A stretch of DNA of 21,584 bases, from assembly GCA_000934455.1 (NCBI GenBank), contig KN895052.1, forward strand, positions 1 through 21,584, read 5' to 3'. Shown here in pieces: positions 1 through 6,400 of this stretch. This DNA is from Apostichopus parvimensis (Eukaryota > Echinodermata > Holothuroidea > Aspidochirotida > Stichopodidae). The notes below the pieces were generated by a model. That model was not told the DNA's origin. It was given only the letters and a program-made list of their open reading frames with translations, and did no database searches. Made by a program: the position numbers and the translations under genes. How positions within the stretch are numbered: position 1 is the stretch's first letter; every line of letters starts with the position of its first letter.

Positions 1-93
1 CAACAAAATGTGACAAATGCCAATAGGTAGATGAGAGCGCAATAAAAAAGTCAATAATCGCGAATAAGTAAAAAGTGATAAAAAGCTGAAAAG

Positions 94-222
94 GGCGCCA
101 GTAGTCCATTTGAGTCCTCAGGGGGGGGGGGGGCATCCGCCCCTGACTGTATGGACGCTCCGCCACTGACACCTAGTATTCCCAAGCAATCACCCATCCA
201 AGTATTTATCTGATGCTCAACA
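94..222 (-). repeat. 5S rRNA-derived SINE fragment, antisense
   Basis: Read on the minus strand, about 174-215 matches the 3' half of eukaryotic 5S rRNA. It contains TACTTGGATGGG, then GA, then GC.TGGGAATAC and GGTG, in the right order and spacing; this includes the box C region of the internal control region. The 5S-like part runs directly into an unrelated body that continues to about position 94, as in SINE3-type elements where a 5S head is fused to a tail. The 5' half of 5S is not recognisable. At that place there is a GTTGAGCG/GCTCAAC-rich segment instead. It is too degraded to be a working 5S gene. Element ends are uncertain. Confidence 0.55.
121..133. repeat. poly-G tract (13 G)
   Basis: An uninterrupted run of 13 G on the + strand lies inside the antisense SINE-like block, so it is poly-C in the element's own sense. 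Runs like this are slippage-prone, so the exact length may be an assembly or allele variant. Confidence 0.9.
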
Positions 223-262
223 GACCAATGGTTGAGCGCCGTTGAGCGCTCAACAGACCAAT
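215..262. repeat. 15-bp direct repeat with nested inverted repeat
   Basis: GCTCAACAGACCAAT occurs at 215-229 and again exactly at 248-262. Two GTTGAGCG copies lie between them (231-238 and 241-248), and they are inverted relative to the GCTCAAC starts. The segment replaces what would be the 5' half of the adjacent antisense 5S-like sequence. Confidence 0.8.
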
Positions 263-356
263 CACTGCTCAACTTTCTCGTCAAAAGTGCAATTTGTAAT
301 GCTACCGGTTGACACTCAAGTCACGATACATAACATATGAGATGGACCTTAATTTA

Positions 357-996
357 AGAAGTGATGATGTAGTGGTCATTTTAATTGGTCAAGCACTTTT
401 TGGACCGGGCAAGACGCATTATGGTACTCTTCTATAATGTTCTTAGAGTTCATATTAACCATCGGTTTGGTGATCCAAGGCGTGCTGCATGGATTAGGGC
501 CCAAAGCTTTTTCGTGGTCCCGTTACACTCATTAAAGAAGTAATGATTTAGTGGTCATTTAAATTGGTCAAGCATTCTTTGGACCGGGTAAGACGCATTA
601 TGGTACTCTTCTACAATGTCATTAGATTTCATGTTACCCAACGGTTTGGTGATCCAAAGCGTGCTGCATGGATTAGGGCCCAAAGCTTTCTCGTGGTCCC
701 GTTACACTCATTAAAGAAGTAATGATTTAGTGGTCATTTAAATTGGTCAAGCACTCTTTGGACCGTCCCAAGACGCATTGTGGTACTCTTCTACATTGTC
801 TTAAGAGTTCATATGACCCATTGATTAGGTGGTCCAAGGCGTTCTGGTCTTGATTAGGGCTCAAAGTTTTTCGTGGCCCCGTTACATGCATCTAATAAGT
901 GATGGTGTATTGGTCATGTGAATTTGTCAAGCACTGTTTGGACCAGGGAAGACGGATTATGGTAGTTTTCTACATCGTCTTCAGACCCATTGATAA
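357..996. repeat. 179-bp satellite-like tandem array, ~3.5 copies
   Basis: Copies begin at 357, 536, 715 and 895, giving units of 179, 179 and 180 bp plus a partial fourth that ends near 996. Shared blocks include TAGTGGTCATTT, TGGTCAAGCA, TTTGGACCG, AAGACGCATT, GGTGATCCAA and GGATTAGGGCCC. Copies 1 and 2 are the most alike. Copies 3 and 4 are progressively more diverged, as expected at the edge of an array. There is no coding potential in common across copies. The function is unknown. Confidence 0.92.
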
Positions 997-1107
997 AACC
1001 TCATTATCTTTGGAAAAATACACTAAAATGTACTTTTTCGACGAAAAAATCTTGATAATCTCGTACGGAAGCAAAAGCTTTCCATAGTTGTATATCGAAT
1101 CCATTAT

Positions 1108-1150
1108 CGAATAAGTAACATCATACATGTGTACTACAGTTACTTATTCG
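1108..1150. repeat. 12-bp perfect inverted repeat
   Basis: CGAATAAGTAAC (1108-1119) is the exact reverse complement of GTTACTTATTCG (1139-1150), with a 19-nt spacer. The same word GCGAATAAGTA also occurs near 59-69 close to the window start, so this may mark a remnant of one larger mobile element spanning both. No target-site duplication was found. Confidence 0.75.
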
Positions 1151-1159
1151 CGAATGTCG

Positions 1160-1984
1160 AACGAGGAACGCGGAATAAGTATCTAACTTCACACCGGTGT
1201 ACACCAAATGGCTGATGTTATTGTCTGCTCTTAATGGCTGCTAGCTTCAAACCGGAGACCCTTGAAAGTAAATGAAATTTTACTATTTCAAAACAACAAA
1301 ATTGAGATGGATGTTTGACATGTGAAAAAGCAACAAAATGCTTACTGAAACGCTGCCCAACTATATCTGACCAAAGCTGTCAATATTACGACGAGTAAGC
1401 CTAGTAACAAATATATAATTGTAATGGTACCCGGCAGGCCTAACTTAGACCAATTACAATAAATCAAGCTAGGCTAGCTTGATTACAGATTAGCCGTTCG
1501 CTTACATGGTTACAGACTAGACCTAGCCTAAATTTTGACATGTACGAAGATCTTATGATATTGATAGGGCCTAGGCCTAGGGCATAAAGTAACGTTGTGC
1601 CTTATTGAGTAGTAGGCTAGTATGTAGTACTACAGTAGCTGAAAAGTAAGACTCATCACTTGCTATGATAGTCTATAGCCACAACTCCTACTCCAGTCCT
1701 AGGCTAGTATAAGTATAACTGGCACAAGGCTTAGTAACTTACTTCAATTGCTGGATGGTTCTTTATCTTAGCAGAAGAAAAATGAGTGATTAAGTTAGGC
1801 TTGGGCAAGTAGCTTGGTTCTAACTTAGGCCTAGGTCAGGTTCATGACTTCTGTGGGATGCAACATTAGTGGCCTAAAGTTAGGCCTACAAAGTTTGGAC
1901 TGGCAAGGCAGAATGTTAGTGACCCTTTTGTCATGATTGGCCATGATGTGGGATTGCCACTACCTGACTTTTTCAAGGTTTTCT
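1160..1984. other. non-coding stretch, rich in CCTAGG words
   Basis: No gene is visible. The stretch is notable for repeated CCTAGGC, TAGGCCT and GGCTAG words, with GGGCCTAGGCCTAGGGC near 1567 as the densest point. This looks like simple local expansion and not a recognisable element. Confidence 0.5.
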
Positions 1985-2219
1985 TCTTGTGTTAGCTCAG
2001 TGGTTAACGCCGGTGCCTTTCAATCATAAGGTCCTGGTTCGAGTCACTCCCAGATTAACGAATGTCGTCCAGTTACAGAGTTGTTGACAATTCATAATCA
2101 TGGACGTTAAATATGAATGTAAGAGACTGACTTGGGTCAGCTTGCGGCTTTGATAAGCCAATGAGGCTTCTTCGCGAGTTCCTGCTTGCAGGAGGATCTA
2201 AAATACATACGTACATACA
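1985..2219 (+). repeat. tRNA-derived SINE
   Basis: The head is tRNA-like. An A-box-like TTAGCTCAGTGG begins at 1992-1993 and a B box GGTTCGAGTC lies at 2036-2045, with normal A-to-B spacing for a tRNA. An anticodon-arm-like stem (CCTT/AAGG) sits between them. The unrelated body that follows ends in a short TACATAC-type tail near 2200-2219. An RNA polymerase III internal promoter is therefore predicted. There is no complete acceptor stem, so this is a retroposon copy and not a functional tRNA gene. Confidence 0.8.
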
Positions 2220-3265
2220 CAGCAACTGTAATGTATACATCCTATGCAACTTGTGTGTTGACTGAGAATCTGAAAATATCCTTCAAAACTCCTGAACTCT
2301 GGTACATTGTGTGAAGTATCACCATGTCATGGAGAAAATATCCCAACACAATCATACATGAAAGATTTCACTGCTTGATCACTGTAAGTGTTTTTCGCAA
2401 ATGGCAAACGATCTTGAAATATCGACTTGATTCTTATCATATCAGATCTAAATAGGCTTTGTGTCATAAATTCATTTTAAGTAGACAAAAGTTGAATATT
2501 TAGGTTCCAACTTGTTCAAAACTTTTCACTTTATGTGAGTTGTACTGTTTTCTTGCTTAAATTGTGTCTTTCCAAAACATCAGTGCCTGATATACACATA
2601 GATCTTCATCTTTGAAGTGTAATACTGTACATCTGTCGATCACAATAAGAAGAAGTTTGGCAGTGACTTAGTTTGTATGACATCTAAATCCGTGTGATAT
2701 GGTTCTGAACTTCTGATGACCACTAGTTTCCAACTTTTACAGTTTTATCTGTCCAAAAACCAGCTTTACTTGAGCTTTATTTTTGTTACTTGCCTGTGTT
2801 TTGCTTTCTATCAAAATATGAGGAAAAAAATATCTTTTCCCTTCATGCTAGGGGTATATATATTCTACCTTGTGCATTTAGTGTTTACAGAAAAAAACAA
2901 TAAAGCATGAGCACAGGACTGCACCATAATTGAAACCATCCACCTACCATATGCTTATTGTATTATTAATCTGCTAGTGCTGTTAATTGTTGGCAATGTG
3001 TTTGTACTGAATTTATGAAGCAAAATTAAGGTAATGGATTTCTCTCTTGGTGAGTTTGACTGACAATATAGTGGACAAAGGACACTACAAATGCTAACAC
3101 TTGAAGCTAAAATTATAACCCCCCACAAAAAAAAAAAAAAAAATTGGTTTAACTGGAAACATTCCATACTACAAAATGAGCGGGTTCGTCCTCATTTCAG
3201 TCAGAACTGATTTTCAATCTCAGAAATTTCATTACTTGCTAACACTTTTTTCTCCATTTTATTAG
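2220..3265. other. upstream non-coding stretch
   Basis: This lies 5' of the first coding exon. No conserved coding segment is seen. A good splice-donor-like ATCACT|GTAAGT at about 2385-2390 could end a 5' untranslated exon that splices to the acceptor at 3264-3265, but nothing else supports it. A run of 17 A occurs at 3127-3143. Confidence 0.4.
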
Positions 3266-3279
3266 TTCCAATTAAAATC

Positions 3280-3403
3280 ATGTCCAAAAATACTAGAAGA
3301 GGAAGACCAAGGAGAGTACTACAAAAAGAAGGGTCCCCTTTGTTTGCCGGAGTGATGGCTTGGTTTTCATCTAGTGTTTCTCAGGACAAGAAAGTAGCAT
3401 GGA
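3280..3403 (+). CDS. BRCT gene, coding exon 1
   Basis: This exon encodes residues 1-41 and ends one base into codon 42. A pyrimidine-rich tract ending in ATTAG at 3265 precedes it. The donor is GGA|GTAAGT. It holds the basic RRGRPRR segment and the predicted first BRCT strand and helix. A second frame is open for 29 codons from the acceptor but hits TGA, so it cannot join the next exon. Confidence 0.7.
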
Positions 3404-6400
3404 GTAAGTATACGGACAAATAATGGGTTGAAATGCTTGAGTTATTATACAAAATGTTATCATGACAATATTTGTAATCGCACTGTCCTTTAGTATTGGT
3501 TCTCATTTGTACATTATATTTTAATTATTTATCGTTCGCCGTCATCGGTCTGCATCACTTAACATGTCGACAAGAAATAAACCACACATTGTTGTGTAGT
3601 TTCCTATACAATACAGGTCAATTGGGGTCGAAATAATTAAGGATCAAGAAGGGTAAGGCAACATATTGTTTAGGACAATTTAGAAATTGCCTTGGAGTTT
3701 CATTGAAATGGTAGAGCACCATGTTGGGCTTTTCAGCTCTAGCAATAGGGCACAAAGTCTAGTTGTAAATTTGAAAGAGCACTAATAGGGCATTACTAAT
3801 TTATGCCTTTGTTTCTAAAGTGAGAGAAAAATTTGTGTAGAATGATTCATGAGATTGTGGGTAACACCATAGATTGCTTCATAGTGTGTATTTATTTAGA
3901 GACTTTCCAAGGAACAACTGTCAGTTCTTTCAGGTACATAATGTTCAATGCACAATTTTAAATAGTTGGCATGTATATATAGTACATGGCATATCTCTCA
4001 AGAGAATTTTGATGAAATTTGATTAAAATACGAGTAATTAAAGATGCATCTCTCTCAATGTACCTTACAATTGCCAGTGACTGTGTATCTTTTCATTACC
4101 TTTGGTGTACCTTTTAGAGTTCCTTCACTTTCAGTTTGATGTTTCTAATTCCAAACAAAACGAGTATCAGAATTGTTAGCAAAGGGAAAAATATGTGATT
4201 AGAAGCTATCCATAGCCTTTCAGAGTCCTTTCTTACGTAGTAGTGTAAACTTGCGGTTAATGGTAAAACATAGCCATGTATGTCCTGAAAGAAGATTTCT
4301 TCCAATTTGGTGGAAGTTTTGCAAATCATCCTATGTTTTGATCCAGATTTTAAACATATTTGTCTATGATACAAGCATTTCGAAGGATGCAATTTCATTT
4401 ATTTTAATGGGAATTCAACTGTTGAGTGCAAGTTGGTCAACTCCATTGTGTCATTTTGTTTGGAAAGCATTTAGAAAATTAACCAAAATTTAATAGGAGA
4501 AATGGAAATTAAACAATGTATTAAATCTATATTCATGTATGTATTGAGTTTGTTCATTAAATTTTTTCGGACATTGGCAAAGTACAGTCACACAGTCTGT
4601 GAACATTGCAATAACGTACATACTGGTCGTTGAAATGGTGGCAAAGTTAGAGACTTAAAAGTTACATTGTCTTTTTGATAACGAAAACATTTCCTGCTGT
4701 GCCAAGTACTTCGCAATACACCGTAAAGATTAATAAAGGAAAAATAAATAATATAATATATAATGATGTTGAAAATAAGGTGCATTTAGCATTGTACATG
4801 TATATGTATTAGCAGTTTCCAACTCAAAATGAGTTATTAAAAGATTCATGAGTTATTAAACATTTAGAGCTATAGGGACTTGGAACTTTACTTAAAAGAC
4901 TTGCCCTCAGGGACTTGAGATTTGACTAAGACTTGCCCTCAGGGACTTGAGATTAGACTAAGACTTGACCTGAGGAATTGAGACTTGGCTGAAAAGACTA
5001 AAAGACAGCAATGGTCTATCCTCTCAAAATAACCTTTTTTCTTTCATTCACCAATAGTAAAACATGGAGGGACATGTGGCAATTGGAAGGAAGCACAATT
5101 TCTGTTCAGTGAAAATCACAAGGCAAGAGACACTGCTAAGTGAGTATTGTAACTTTCAATTTAATTTGTTTCTTGGCTATGACTGCAGCTTGCTGGGAAT
5201 TTTTAATTTCTTACATGTAGTTTGAAGCTGTTTATAATATAGGGCTCTCGGGTTTGTTTTTACAACTGTTTCACTTTCATTAGTATATACTCTAAGGAAT
5301 TGAATTGCAAAGTTATTTGACTGAAATATTTTTGGGATATGAATTCCATCAATGAGATTTTCGTCCAAAAGAGAAAAAGAAGGAAGGAAGTGTGACTGTT
5401 TGTGTAGTAATATAAAGCATCTTGGGTAAAATTTTGCTGCGTGACACTTCATAAATTTTACTTGTTGAGGAAGTAAAATACAATGTGCAGTGAAGCCACA
5501 GTGAACTCAAGGCCACACATTGCCCCAAACTATACATGACCCAACTCAAGTCAGCTGTCAAAACGTGGGATATCGTAGACAGCCCAGCAGTGTGAGTGTG
5601 TTTAGGACTATGACTGATCAAGATTTTGTCTGTTTTAAAGTTTTAAGAAATATGAATGTCCTCTGTGGATAAATGATGTATGAATTTTAAAGAAATTAAA
5701 AACATTTACAGGTCAATTGTCATTATGACATCGCTAACTATGTTGTTGCCAGATGCATTCAGAAATATATCATCAACTTTAAAAAATCCTTATTTTCACT
5801 ATTAAAAGGACAATGAAGATGTGTTGTAGATCTATTAAAGTTGCTGAAAATTTCCACCAAATTTTTCAAGTAATCAACTTCAGTCACCAGCATATCTCTT
5901 GAATTATGGTTTTGCCAGTTCCCAATATTGAACAGCTTAGAACAATGTTCTTTCGAGGCCAAAAAATAAAAACATAGTCGTAGTTTTAAATGTCTTTTTG
6001 ACTTATTCATCTTGCAGGTTGTTTGAGCAGATGGAGTTCTTATGGGGTTACGTGACAGTTTTTCATGCTTCTTTTATATCTGACTGCGTCAAAGAGAAGG
6101 ATATGAAACAGGTTGCGGTGGCTCCATACTTGATACTCCCACCTGAATTCCCATTAGGTGAGTTGATCTGTAGGCAGAATTCACAATTCAGCAGAATTCT
6201 CCATGTCCAATGACATCATAATCTACTCCATTGTTACTTGATTATCCTTGTTCTTAATTGTATTAACAGTTGACATCAAAGGCATACCCAGTGGTAGCTG
6301 TGAGACAGAAGAAAGAGAGGAGGGCAGTGATGATGATGATGAAGTACAAGAACAACAAATTCTTATAAGATATTCAAAGAGGCACAAAAGGAATCTTGAC

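Noticed and set aside
1992..2060. Functional tRNA gene
   Set aside because: It has A and B boxes but no paired acceptor stem, and it continues into a SINE body and tail.
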